Positions 49,837-58,307 of a DNA stretch of 64,000 nt are shown one piece after another. Both the position numbers and the translations under genes were made by a program. This DNA is from Parafrigoribacterium mesophilum (GTDB taxonomy: Bacteria; Actinomycetota; Actinomycetes; Actinomycetales; Microbacteriaceae), in NCBI RefSeq assembly GCF_039652555.1, contig NZ_JBDJAF010000003.1, positions 1 to 64,000 on the forward strand, read 5' to 3'. The stretch's first letter is position 1. Each line of letters begins with the position of its first letter. The notes under the pieces are model-generated. The model had not been told where the DNA came from and ran no database searches. It worked only from the letters and a program-made list of their open reading frames with translations.

Positions 49837-52668
49837 CTACAGGCGTACCCGGCTGACGTTGCCGGCCGGGTTCTTGAGCCACAGGGCGGTCGAGCCCGCC
49901 TCCAGCGGCGGCGGCAGGGTCCTCAGCCGGGTGACGGCGCGGAACTCCGCCGCCGGGCAGCCCTCGAACAGCATCGGCAGCGTCGAGCGCACGTTCTCCA
50001 GAACGCTCCAACGCGACTGCCAGGTGTCGGCGTCGGCGACGAAGGCGGTCGCTCCCCCGCTGCCTCCAGCGACCACGTCAATCTCGGTGGCGCCGGCGAG
50101 TTCGACCACATCGTTGATGTGCGGATGCTGCCGCAACCGCTGTGCGAACCAGACCGGCCGGCTCGACACCGCAATCACACCACGGATGCCGGACAGGTCG
50201 AGCCGCGGCGGCTCCGGCACGTCGTCGGGTGGCGGCACCGGGACCGTGGCCACCTGCACGCGGTGGCCACGCCAGAGCCCGGCACCGGGTGCGGCCTCCG
50301 GCACGAAATCAGCCGCCGTGCCGCCGGCCATGACGTGCTCCTGCCGGTCGGGCAGGCGCAGCAGCAGCCTGGCGTCGCAGAGCGCCGCGACGGCCTGCAG
50401 CGCGGCGGTCGATCGCTGCGTGGCGAGCACGACGTGCACCGACCTGTTGCCGCCTTCGCGCAGCACCGCCACGAGAAGGTCCAGGAACGCACGCTGATAG
50501 TCCTCGGGGAATCGGTCCAGCAACGCGTCGAGGTCATCGAGCAGCAGCAGGCGGCCGTGCCCGCCGGGCTGACGCAGTTCATCACGGACCGCGGTGAGAC
50601 GGTCCCAGGCGCCCGGCACCGTGCCGGGGATCCACCGCACGTCGCCTGCAAACGAGAGTCGGGCTGCGGCTTGCAGCGCCGCAAGCACGGTGCTCTTGCC
50701 GGAACCGTGTGCTCCGACCACGAGCAGGTTGCCGTGCCGTTCCGGGTCGTAGACGGCGCAGCTCTGCCGTTGCTGATCGGGAAGATCGGCCACAGCGAAA
50801 CCGATGCCCGGCTCCTCTGCGGCGGGTAGTCGATCCAGGTCGATGGCGGTGGGCAACGGATCGCACCATGGCCTGCGGAGTGGCACGAGCGGCCACCGTG
50901 CGCCGGCACGGTAGCCGTCGGCTCCCTCCGACAGGGCGAATTGCACGAGCTGCGGGCGTTCCCCGGATATGCCGAGGTAGCCGCGGCCGAGCGGCAGCCG
51001 CGTCAGTTCGGCTGCGGCGCCGGTGCCGACGACTTCGACGCTGTCGGCGATGCTGTTCACCCGCAGGCAGATCCGCAGCGTGCAGTTCGCCATGACGGCG
51101 TCGCGCACCACTCCGGCCGGACGCTGCGTGCACAGGATCAGGTGCACCCCCAGCGACCGGCCGCGTGCCGCCAGGTCGGAGAACAAGCCGTGCAGATCGG
51201 GAAAGCCGTCGACCACCGCGGCGAACTCATCGACGACGATGACCAGCCGGGGTAACGCGTCACCGGCCGGCAGGTCTTCCAGCGATCGCACCCCGCATCG
51301 CGCCAGCAGCCGCTCCCGAAAACGCAGTTCGGCACGCAGACTGTCCAGCGCGCGGGCGGCGGAGCGCTCATCCAGGTCCGTGATCACGCCGACGCAGTGC
51401 GGAAGGTCGACCAGCGGCCCGAAGGAGGACCCGCCCTTGAAGTCGACGAGCAGGAAATTCACCAGGTCTGGGCCGTGATTGCCTGCCATGGCGAGCACCC
51501 ACGACACCAGCAGTTCGCTCTTGCCGCTGCCGGTGGTCCCGCCGATGACGGCGTGCGGGCCGTCGCCCACCAGGTCGACGGTGAGCGCCCCGCGCGATCC
51601 GGCTGCCAGCGTGCAGGACAGGGACGAGCGGGTCTCCCCCGGCCGCTGGGGCAGCGAGGTCAGCGGCACCAATTCCGGCAACCGTGCGCCGGAGCCTAGG
51701 ATGCCGGCTTCCCCGGCGCAGCGGCGTAACACGGCGGCATGACCGCGCGCCTGCTCCTCGGTCACCGGCTGGGGCGTCAGCGGTCCGCATCGTTCCGGCT
51801 CGGGATGCCGAACGACCGAGGCCGGAGCCGTCGTGTCGAGGACGATCCGGCAGTCCCTGGGAAGGTCGGCGGCACGCTTGGCCACCGCGACCACGACGCG
51901 CGGGGCTCCCTCGCTGCCCGAGATGGGCGAGAACCGGACGGTGCCGTTCTGCTGTGCGCCCGGTCTCACCGGTGTTCGCGGATGCGGTAGGTCCGCCAGC
52001 CATCCAAAGGGGTCGCCGAACGATAGTTCCGCGGCAGACGGCGAGAGCGCATCGGCCAGTTGCACGAGGATGCCGCGGGCCACCGCGGCCGCCACGACGC
52101 CGGGGCCGCAGATGCCGATGCCCAACCGGGCGTCCACGATCACGGGGGCATCCTGCAACAGCGCCGCACTCTGCCGCAATTGCCGCAGCGCTGTCGCCGC
52201 CTCCTGGCTGATGTCTGCCCCGGATCCGGCCGGCGGGTCGAGGACGAGGGTACTGGGGATCGGCCCGCTGCCGATGGTGATGGGGACCTCGGCGTCGAAG
52301 CCGCACCGCCAGCGTTCCGGGTCGCTCGGCGGTGAGCCTAGAACCCGCGAGGGACTCGGCGCCGTTTTCTGCAGAGTGTCACGCTCGAGGCGGTGCGCCT
52401 CGCCGATGGCCAGTCGTGCTGCCCTCAGCTCGGCGGCGAACCGGGAGTTGCCGCGCCGCACCGCTGTGGCGCCCTTCCACTTCGCGTCAAGGAAGCTGCC
52501 GAGTGCGATGACCGGCCCCAGCGCTGCGAAGGCGAGCAGGTAGATCGAGTGGGTCACCGCCCACATCACCATCGATCCGACCACCGGGGCGGCACTGGCC
52601 AGCACCGGGAAGGAATATGGCGGCGGCGACACCGGCGGTGCCGGCAGCGATACGTGCGACGGGCTCAC
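49837..52668 (-). CDS. FtsK/SpoIIIE-family ATPase, EccC/EssC-like membrane protein
   Basis: The product is about 943 residues. Two membrane spans lie near the N-terminus (LASAAPVVGSMVMWAVTHSI, YLLAFAALGPVIALG). An FHA-free regulatory region and an FtsK/SpoIIIE ATPase with GGTTGSGKSELL (about 376-387) and LVIVVDEFAAV follow. A second, more divergent ATPase has VGAHGSGKSTVLAAL (about 650) and RLLLLDDLDALLDRF. The layout resembles EccC motors of type VII secretion with one fewer ATPase domain, not DNA-translocating FtsK (no gamma domain seen). GTG 52668 is chosen on family likeness; a TTG at 52758 would leave only a 25-bp gap to the FHA gene. It is the last gene of the tower operon. Confidence 0.8.
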   Translation of the reverse strand: MSPSHVSLPAPPVSPPPYSFPVLASAAPVVGSMVMWAVTHSIYLLAFAALGPVIALGSFLDAKWKGATAVRRGNSRFAAELRAARLAIGEAHRLERDTLQKTAPSPSRVLGSPPSDPERWRCGFDAEVPITIGSGPIPSTLVLDPPAGSGADISQEAATALRQLRQSAALLQDAPVIVDARLGIGICGPGVVAAAVARGILVQLADALSPSAAELSFGDPFGWLADLPHPRTPVRPGAQQNGTVRFSPISGSEGAPRVVVAVAKRAADLPRDCRIVLDTTAPASVVRHPEPERCGPLTPQPVTEEQARGHAAVLRRCAGEAGILGSGARLPELVPLTSLPQRPGETRSSLSCTLAAGSRGALTVDLVGDGPHAVIGGTTGSGKSELLVSWVLAMAGNHGPDLVNFLLVDFKGGSSFGPLVDLPHCVGVITDLDERSAARALDSLRAELRFRERLLARCGVRSLEDLPAGDALPRLVIVVDEFAAVVDGFPDLHGLFSDLAARGRSLGVHLILCTQRPAGVVRDAVMANCTLRICLRVNSIADSVEVVGTGAAAELTRLPLGRGYLGISGERPQLVQFALSEGADGYRAGARWPLVPLRRPWCDPLPTAIDLDRLPAAEEPGIGFAVADLPDQQRQSCAVYDPERHGNLLVVGAHGSGKSTVLAALQAAARLSFAGDVRWIPGTVPGAWDRLTAVRDELRQPGGHGRLLLLDDLDALLDRFPEDYQRAFLDLLVAVLREGGNRSVHVVLATQRSTAALQAVAALCDARLLLRLPDRQEHVMAGGTAADFVPEAAPGAGLWRGHRVQVATVPVPPPDDVPEPPRLDLSGIRGVIAVSSRPVWFAQRLRQHPHINDVVELAGATEIDVVAGGSGGATAFVADADTWQSRWSVLENVRSTLPMLFEGCPAAEFRAVTRLRTLPPPLEAGSTALWLKNPAGNVSRVRL

Positions 52669-52783
52669 CAGGGTAGGAAAGCACCGTCGTTCTGGGTACC
52701 CGTGAGCCGCACGGTGAACTGGGGACGACCGGGTGCCCTGCCGGCTCGGGGAGGACAAGCGGGGCCGGCGATGACCAGGGCGG

Positions 52784-53515
52784 TCAGCTCACGACGAAGA
52801 ACTGCTCGCCGATGTCCACCCGGGTTCCGCGCGCCACCCTGTGCCGATGGTCGGGCAGGCAGCGCAGCGGACGCGACTCCGGCTCGCGCACCACGGTTCC
52901 ATTGCCGGAGAAGCGATCCTTGACCCAGAACGCGCCGGATTCTTGTCCGAACTCCAGGTGCGTCTTGGACACCGACCTGGTCGCATCCGCGATCCGCACC
53001 ACCCGGTCGAAGTGTTCGCCGGGCTCCGGGTGCGGGCTCCGGCCGATCAGCCCCGAACCGTAGACGGTCACGCTTTCGCCGGTGCTGAACTGGAGGACGA
53101 ACCGCTCGCCGCTTTGAGGCCGGCCGACGATCCGGGTGGATTCCAGGTCGTCCTCCGGTGGCGGGGCGACGGATGCCGGTGCGACGGGCTCAGGTATCGG
53201 CTCGGCCACCGGCATCGGCTCGGCCACCGGCATCGGCTCGAGGTCCGGCGGTGCTGCCGACTCGATCCGTGCGGTGTCGCGGGGGGTGATGAACACCTCG
53301 CTGACCGCCGGGGACACGAAGCCGCACTCGCCGCAGAAGATGTCGTGCGCGGACATGGTGGCACCGCACTGCCGGCAGATCACGGCCGCCGACTGAACGG
53401 CAGGCCTGGCGACGCCGGGGCTGCGGGAAGAGGACTCATGCGGAACCGACCTGCCGCACTCGCCGCAGAACAGCGCGTCCTGCGGCAGCGCCGTGCCGCA
53501 ATACGCGCAGTTCAC
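52784..53515 (-). CDS. Zinc-ribbon and FHA domain protein
   Basis: The 243-residue product has two zinc ribbons (CAYCGTALPQDALFCGECG and CRQCGATMSAHDIFCGECG). A Pro/Glu linker with the repeat PMPVAEPMPVAEP follows. The C-terminal FHA domain (GLIGRSPHPEPGEHFDRVV, SVSKTHLEF, NGTVV) has the phosphothreonine-binding Arg and Ser-x-x-His. The FHA domain reads phosphothreonine marks from Ser/Thr kinases. The product probably scaffolds or regulates the neighbouring ATPase and membrane proteins. Its ATG overlaps the upstream transglutaminase-like stop (ATGA). Confidence 0.88.
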   Translation of the reverse strand: MNCAYCGTALPQDALFCGECGRSVPHESSSRSPGVARPAVQSAAVICRQCGATMSAHDIFCGECGFVSPAVSEVFITPRDTARIESAAPPDLEPMPVAEPMPVAEPIPEPVAPASVAPPPEDDLESTRIVGRPQSGERFVLQFSTGESVTVYGSGLIGRSPHPEPGEHFDRVVRIADATRSVSKTHLEFGQESGAFWVKDRFSGNGTVVREPESRPLRCLPDHRHRVARGTRVDIGEQFFVVS

Positions 53516-55857
53516 TGCCGATCCCCTTGTCGCTTGAACAGCCTCTTGACACTATAACCACCGAGTGAACGCACCGAGATCCTGGCCTTGATCCGCTGCC
53601 ACCTGGTGAGGCCGCGCTCGAGTTCGCCTCGCAGCTCACCGACGGTGCGCCACACCTGGTCCGCCTCCCGTGCCTGGCTTGTCTCGGGAGCGAAGACGGC
53701 GCGATCGGCGACGGAGGCCAGCATCAGCGACCGCATCCCCCCGGTGAGGGCAGCCACCTCCGTGCGGGTGGGCGACGGCGGTGGCAGGAATCCGTGGTCG
53801 ACGACGGCGTCCTCGAACTCCCGCCAGCCGCCGCTGATGCGCTCGATCGGGGTGGATGCCTTCCGCCGCAGTGCGCGTCGGCGGGCCTTCGCCGCCACGA
53901 TGGTCAGGAACGGAGCGAGCACCACGGCCGAGCCGAGCGCCAGCCATCCCACTACCTGCAACGCCACAAGAAGGGCCTGAAGCAGTGGGTCGGGCGCCGG
54001 GGTCTGTTCCTGGGTGCTTTCGGGAGGAGTCTGCACGGAGTGCGTGTCCTTCGCCTGCTGCGGCGGCTGCACCGGAGACTGGGGGCGAGCCACCTGTGCC
54101 GGCGCTTGCGGGGTCTCCGGCGGAATTTCGCGCTCCGGCGGTGTGGTGTCCAACGCCACCCAGCCGAACTGTGCGGTGCCCACCTCGATCCAGGCTGAGA
54201 CGTCGCCGCCGCGCACCGTCACCGGACCTGACGATCCCGAGGACGGTTCGAACCCGAACACGACGCGTGCCGGAAAGCCCAGTTCTTGGGCCATCAGCGC
54301 GGCGGTGACCGCATACTGTTCCTGGTCGCCGATCATCCGCTGGTCGGTGAGGAGTTGCGTGATCCGGTCCGCCGCGTGGCCGGAACGGCTGGGCGGGTCG
54401 TCCGGTGCGACCGCATGGCTGAGATAGCCGTTGGACTTCAGTGCGTCGATCATCGCGACCAACCGGTCGCCGGGGCTGGTGATGTCCCGAACGTAGCGGT
54501 CCAGTGTGTTCGACAGTTCGTCGGGAATGAGAGACGGCTGCGGCGACTGTTCGGATCCCGGCGTCAGTCCGGACAACTGCTCCGCCGTCGGGGCAGTCGG
54601 CAGGACCGCGTGAAGCTGGTAGCGGCTACCCTCGCCGAGCGGGGCCACCACGGCGGCGGTCCCGCTGGTGTCGTTGTAGTAGAACGAGTCGCGCAGGTCG
54701 GCCGCGCCGGTTCCGGAGAACTGGATCCGCTCGAACTTCCCCACCGTGGGAACCCAGACTCCCCGGTAGCCGTCGATGGTCACCTCCACGGTGACGTGTT
54801 GCCCGGACACCTCGGACTGGTCGAAGGCGGCGGGAACCCGGGTGAAGGAGCCTGACGCGCTGTTCTGCCGGTCGCTTCCGACGGAATAGACGATGCCGTT
54901 GTAGCTGTCGAGGGTGGCGATGCGGATGCGCGCGCCTTGCGGCAGCCCGGAGACGGTGAACATCGTCCTGGATGCGTGACTGGCCTGTTCGTACATCCGG
55001 AATCCGCTGAGCGGGCTGACGTAGTCGCGTGGATCGAACGGCTGCACCACGGCGGTGCGCAGCACATCACGGCTGCCGGATGGCGGAACCATCGCGCTGG
55101 CGGCGACCGCGGTGCCCGCCGCGAGCGCCATGGTCAGCGCGGCACCCAGCAGTGTCCTCACGCTGATCAGCTGGTGGTCGCGACTTCGGGCGGTGAGAGC
55201 GTGTTCCCCGCTGAGCAGCCTGAGCGATTCCAGCCGGCGGTAGGCGCGTCGCCAGAGCAGCCACAGCAGGATGGCCGCGGTCAGCCCCAGAGAGAGTTCC
55301 AGCGGCAAGGTCGCCCTGGTCGAGCCGAGGGCGATCGCCGCGAGGAACAGCACGATGGGCCCGAGAACGGCCAGTTCCGATCGTTTCGCCCGCAGCGCCA
55401 CCGAGCCGCTCACCGTCACGGTGCCGAACACCAGGATGAACGCCGGGACCAGCAGGGTCTGGTAACTCCCCACCGGCAGGGACACCGTGAGCAGCTGCTT
55501 CCAGCTCAAGGCGGTGCCGGCGATGAGGTCGAGAAGGCCGTCGGCGGTGGGCAGCACGCCAGACAGGGCGCGATCGGGTACCGCCAGCGGCACGCCGGCG
55601 AGCAGGTAGACGGCGATGGCGACCGCCAGACAAACCGCGCTGGACCACCGGAACAGTGCGCCGAGCACGGCGATCGCCGATCCCAGCACCGTGGCGGCGA
55701 CGACGAGCACGATCAGCGCCGGAGATTGGTAGATCGGCCAGAACGCCACAGACGCGATGGCGGTAGCCAGCCAGAGCATGGCCAGCGTGACGGTGATGAA
55801 TCCGGCGGAGCCCACGCGGCGCTGCTGGCGGGCGTCAGCCCCGAAGTCGTGGGTCAC
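53512..55857 (-). CDS. Transglutaminase-like membrane protein, catalytic residues not conserved
   Basis: The 781-residue product has about six N-terminal membrane spans, a large extracytoplasmic region, a transglutaminase-like core, one more span (LLVALQVVGWLALGSAVVLA) and a charged cytoplasmic tail. The core reads IGDQEQYAVTAALMAQELGF then PARVVFGFEP near 507, and GGDVSAWIEVGTAQFGWVAL near 550. In active enzymes the first carries Cys where Gln stands here and the second carries His before AW where Ser stands here. The fold is therefore probably kept without catalysis. GTG 55857 overlaps the DUF58 stop (GTGA). Confidence 0.85.
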   Translation of the reverse strand: MTHDFGADARQQRRVGSAGFITVTLAMLWLATAIASVAFWPIYQSPALIVLVVAATVLGSAIAVLGALFRWSSAVCLAVAIAVYLLAGVPLAVPDRALSGVLPTADGLLDLIAGTALSWKQLLTVSLPVGSYQTLLVPAFILVFGTVTVSGSVALRAKRSELAVLGPIVLFLAAIALGSTRATLPLELSLGLTAAILLWLLWRRAYRRLESLRLLSGEHALTARSRDHQLISVRTLLGAALTMALAAGTAVAASAMVPPSGSRDVLRTAVVQPFDPRDYVSPLSGFRMYEQASHASRTMFTVSGLPQGARIRIATLDSYNGIVYSVGSDRQNSASGSFTRVPAAFDQSEVSGQHVTVEVTIDGYRGVWVPTVGKFERIQFSGTGAADLRDSFYYNDTSGTAAVVAPLGEGSRYQLHAVLPTAPTAEQLSGLTPGSEQSPQPSLIPDELSNTLDRYVRDITSPGDRLVAMIDALKSNGYLSHAVAPDDPPSRSGHAADRITQLLTDQRMIGDQEQYAVTAALMAQELGFPARVVFGFEPSSGSSGPVTVRGGDVSAWIEVGTAQFGWVALDTTPPEREIPPETPQAPAQVARPQSPVQPPQQAKDTHSVQTPPESTQEQTPAPDPLLQALLVALQVVGWLALGSAVVLAPFLTIVAAKARRRALRRKASTPIERISGGWREFEDAVVDHGFLPPPSPTRTEVAALTGGMRSLMLASVADRAVFAPETSQAREADQVWRTVGELRGELERGLTRWQRIKARISVRSLGGYSVKRLFKRQGDRQ

Positions 55858-57296
55858 GCTGCGGCCGCCCGCGCCAGTGACTTCTGGAGGTCTTCCAGGT
55901 ATCCGATGGTCAGCACGCTGAGACCGGCGACGCGGCGCAATCCCGGAACGGAGTCCGGGTCGCAGACCACGGCGACCACCTCGACCCCCAGTGGAAACAT
56001 CGTGGACGCCGCCCGCAGTGCCGCAGGGGTCACCGGTGATCCGCAGACCAGGAAGGCGACCGAGATTCCGGTCACCGTGTCGGCGGTGACCCTGGCGACA
56101 TCGCGGATGGTCAACGCCGCTTCGGCCCGCTCGATCACGGCCAGGTCGTCGAGGAGACGCGCCCTGGTCACGGTGCTGAGTTCTTTGACCGCGAGGACCT
56201 TGCGCGTGGCGAAGTCCGGCGTGGTCTCGCTGGCGACGACGGAGACTGTTCTGGCGTCGCGGATCGCGCGCACTCCCAGTGAGCCGGCCACGCTCACCGC
56301 CATCTCGAATTCGTCCTCGCCGGAGTAGTCTGACGCGGCCAGACTCAACGCGATGACCAGGTGGCTTCTGCGGGTTTCCTCGAACTGCCGCACCATGTAG
56401 GTTCCGGTCTTGGCTGTGCTCTTCCAGTGGATGTACCGGCGCTCGTCGCCTGGCACGTATTCCCGCAGCGCGTGGAACGACACGTCGCTGTTGGACAGGT
56501 CCCTGGTGGGGTTGCCCTCGAGGTCGTGGATGAATCCGGTGCTGGTACTGGGCACACTGATGGTACGTGGGTGCACGAACACGTCGACGGTGTCGGTCCA
56601 CACCAGCTCGCGGCGGACCAGCCCGATCGGGTCGGCGCGCACGGTGCGTACCGGGCCGACCGTGAGCACCCCGCGGTGTGCCGTCGGAACCGAGAAGGTG
56701 TCGCGGAACGACCCGCCGCGTGGCAGGCTCGGCATGGCGAATTCCGCCAGGCCGCGGCCCACCGGGACCTCGGTCTTCACTCCGAGCAGGCGGCGTCTGG
56801 TGGGGTTCGTTGCGACGACCTGCCCGGTCGCGGCCTCGCCGACGACCACTCGGCTGCGCGGCACGTCAAGTGAGATGGTGAACGCATTGCGTCCGAAGAG
56901 ATAGAGGGCGGCTACGGCGAGCAGCACGCAGCCCGCGTAGGCCACCGCGACCAGTTCCAACCAGCCGAGGGTGTAACCGAAGAAGAACGCGAGCGGAACC
57001 AGAACGACCATGCACCAGCCCAGGGCTGTGACGACGGTGGCCACCCTGCCGCCGACGACACTGCCGATCGTGCGCACTCGTCGGCCCAGCCGCACCAGCG
57101 CGATGACGGTGTCGGCGAGGAAGCCGGTGCGGTCGCCGACGATGCGGGTTCTCGCGTTGACCAGACCCTGGGTCGCCCCGAGCGTCGCGTCGAACCGGGC
57201 GGACGATGTCGAGGTCATCGTCCGACTGCTGGTCACGCCATGGGTGGGCGCGCCGCTGGCCGGCGCGCCGATGGCCTGACTGGTGCGGCTGCTCAC
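55854..57296 (-). CDS. DUF58 domain protein
   Basis: The 480-residue product has a Ser/Thr-rich N-terminus, two membrane spans (VATVVTALGWCMVVLVPLAF, LELVAVAYAGCVLLAVAALY), a beta-rich extension and the DUF58 core VPGDERRYIHWKSTAKTG followed by a vWA-like region. DUF58 proteins are regular partners of MoxR AAA ATPases and are thought to be matured or loaded by them. GTG 57296 overlaps the moxR stop (GTGA), and its stop overlaps the transglutaminase-like start, so the three are tightly coupled. Confidence 0.9.
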   Translation of the reverse strand: MSSRTSQAIGAPASGAPTHGVTSSRTMTSTSSARFDATLGATQGLVNARTRIVGDRTGFLADTVIALVRLGRRVRTIGSVVGGRVATVVTALGWCMVVLVPLAFFFGYTLGWLELVAVAYAGCVLLAVAALYLFGRNAFTISLDVPRSRVVVGEAATGQVVATNPTRRRLLGVKTEVPVGRGLAEFAMPSLPRGGSFRDTFSVPTAHRGVLTVGPVRTVRADPIGLVRRELVWTDTVDVFVHPRTISVPSTSTGFIHDLEGNPTRDLSNSDVSFHALREYVPGDERRYIHWKSTAKTGTYMVRQFEETRRSHLVIALSLAASDYSGEDEFEMAVSVAGSLGVRAIRDARTVSVVASETTPDFATRKVLAVKELSTVTRARLLDDLAVIERAEAALTIRDVARVTADTVTGISVAFLVCGSPVTPAALRAASTMFPLGVEVVAVVCDPDSVPGLRRVAGLSVLTIGYLEDLQKSLARAAAA

Positions 57297-58264
57297 ACCG
57301 GTTGCCGATCACCGGGCGGTGGGGTTTCGATCAGCACCTGACCGACGACGCTGGACGCGGTCACCCCGTCGAACTCCGCCTCGGGATCGAGCACGAGCCG
57401 GTGGGCGAGCACCGGCTCGGCAAGCGCCTTCACGTCGTCGGGCACCACATAGTGCCTGCCGCTGGCAGCCGCGAGTGTTTTCGCGGTGCGTACCAGCGCC
57501 AGCGCGCCGCGCACGCTGGCGCCCAGCCGGATTTCGGTTGCGCTCCTGGTCGCATCCACCAGTCGTGAGATGTAGTCGTTGATCGACGGGTCCACGTGCA
57601 CGGTACGGGCCAAGCGCCCCATTTCGACAATGACCGAGGCGAGCGCGATCGGCGTGATGGTGACGTCATGGGCCTTGACTCCCGCGCCGGCGAGAATGCG
57701 GAGCGTTGAGGCGTGGTCGGGGTAGCCGATCGACGTCTTCATGATGAACCTGTCGAGCTGTGCCTCAGGGAGCCGGTAGGTTCCGGCCTGCTCGATCGGG
57801 TTCTGAGTGGCGATCACCATGAACGGCGCACCGACCGGATGCGTGACGCCGTCGACGGTGACGCGCCCTTCTTCCATCACCTCGAGCAACGCGGCCTGCG
57901 TCTTCGGGCTGGCGCGGTTGATCTCGTCGGCCAGCACGATGTTCGCAAAGATGGGCCCCTTGTGGAATTCGAAGTCACCGGAGCGTTGGTCGTAGATGCT
58001 GACTCCGGTGATGTCTCCGGGCAGCAAATCCGGGGTGAACTGCACCCGGTTGCTCGATCCGTCGACGGTTTGTGCCATCGCCCTGGCCAGCGACGTCTTC
58101 CCGGTGCCGGGGAAATCCTCCAGCAGCAGGTGTCCCTCGCTGATCAGCGCGGTGAAGGCCAGTCGGATGACGAAGGTCTTCCCGAGCAGCACCTGCTCGA
58201 CGTTGGCGACCAACCGGCCGAAGATACCGGAGAACCAGGTCGCCTGCTCGGGAGTCATTGTCAT
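57293..58264 (-). CDS. moxR: MoxR family AAA+ ATPase
   Basis: The 323-residue product has Walker A LEDFPGTGKTSLARAMAQ, Walker B NIVLADEINRASPKTQ, sensor 1 FMVIATQNPIEQAGTYRLPE and an arginine-finger region AQLDRFIMK. MoxR ATPases act as chaperones for vWA or DUF58 partners. ATG 58264 follows GAAGGGG; ATG 58258 is two codons later. It lies 43 bp downstream of the giant tower gene in the same operon. Confidence 0.93.
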   Translation of the reverse strand: MTMTPEQATWFSGIFGRLVANVEQVLLGKTFVIRLAFTALISEGHLLLEDFPGTGKTSLARAMAQTVDGSSNRVQFTPDLLPGDITGVSIYDQRSGDFEFHKGPIFANIVLADEINRASPKTQAALLEVMEEGRVTVDGVTHPVGAPFMVIATQNPIEQAGTYRLPEAQLDRFIMKTSIGYPDHASTLRILAGAGVKAHDVTITPIALASVIVEMGRLARTVHVDPSINDYISRLVDATRSATEIRLGASVRGALALVRTAKTLAAASGRHYVVPDDVKALAEPVLAHRLVLDPEAEFDGVTASSVVGQVLIETPPPGDRQPV

Positions 58265-58307
58265 CGTGGTGCCCCTTCGGCGAATGCGATTGATGCTTGT
58301 CTGTCCA

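Noticed and set aside
49837..52668. Cell-division DNA translocase FtsK
   Set aside because: Only two N-terminal membrane spans and no gamma-type winged-helix tail are seen. The neighbours are MoxR, DUF58 and FHA genes and two ATPase modules are present, which fits EccC/EssC-like proteins better.
53512..55857. Active transglutaminase or protease
   Set aside because: The positions of the catalytic Cys and His are Gln and Ser, so an active-enzyme call is not supported.
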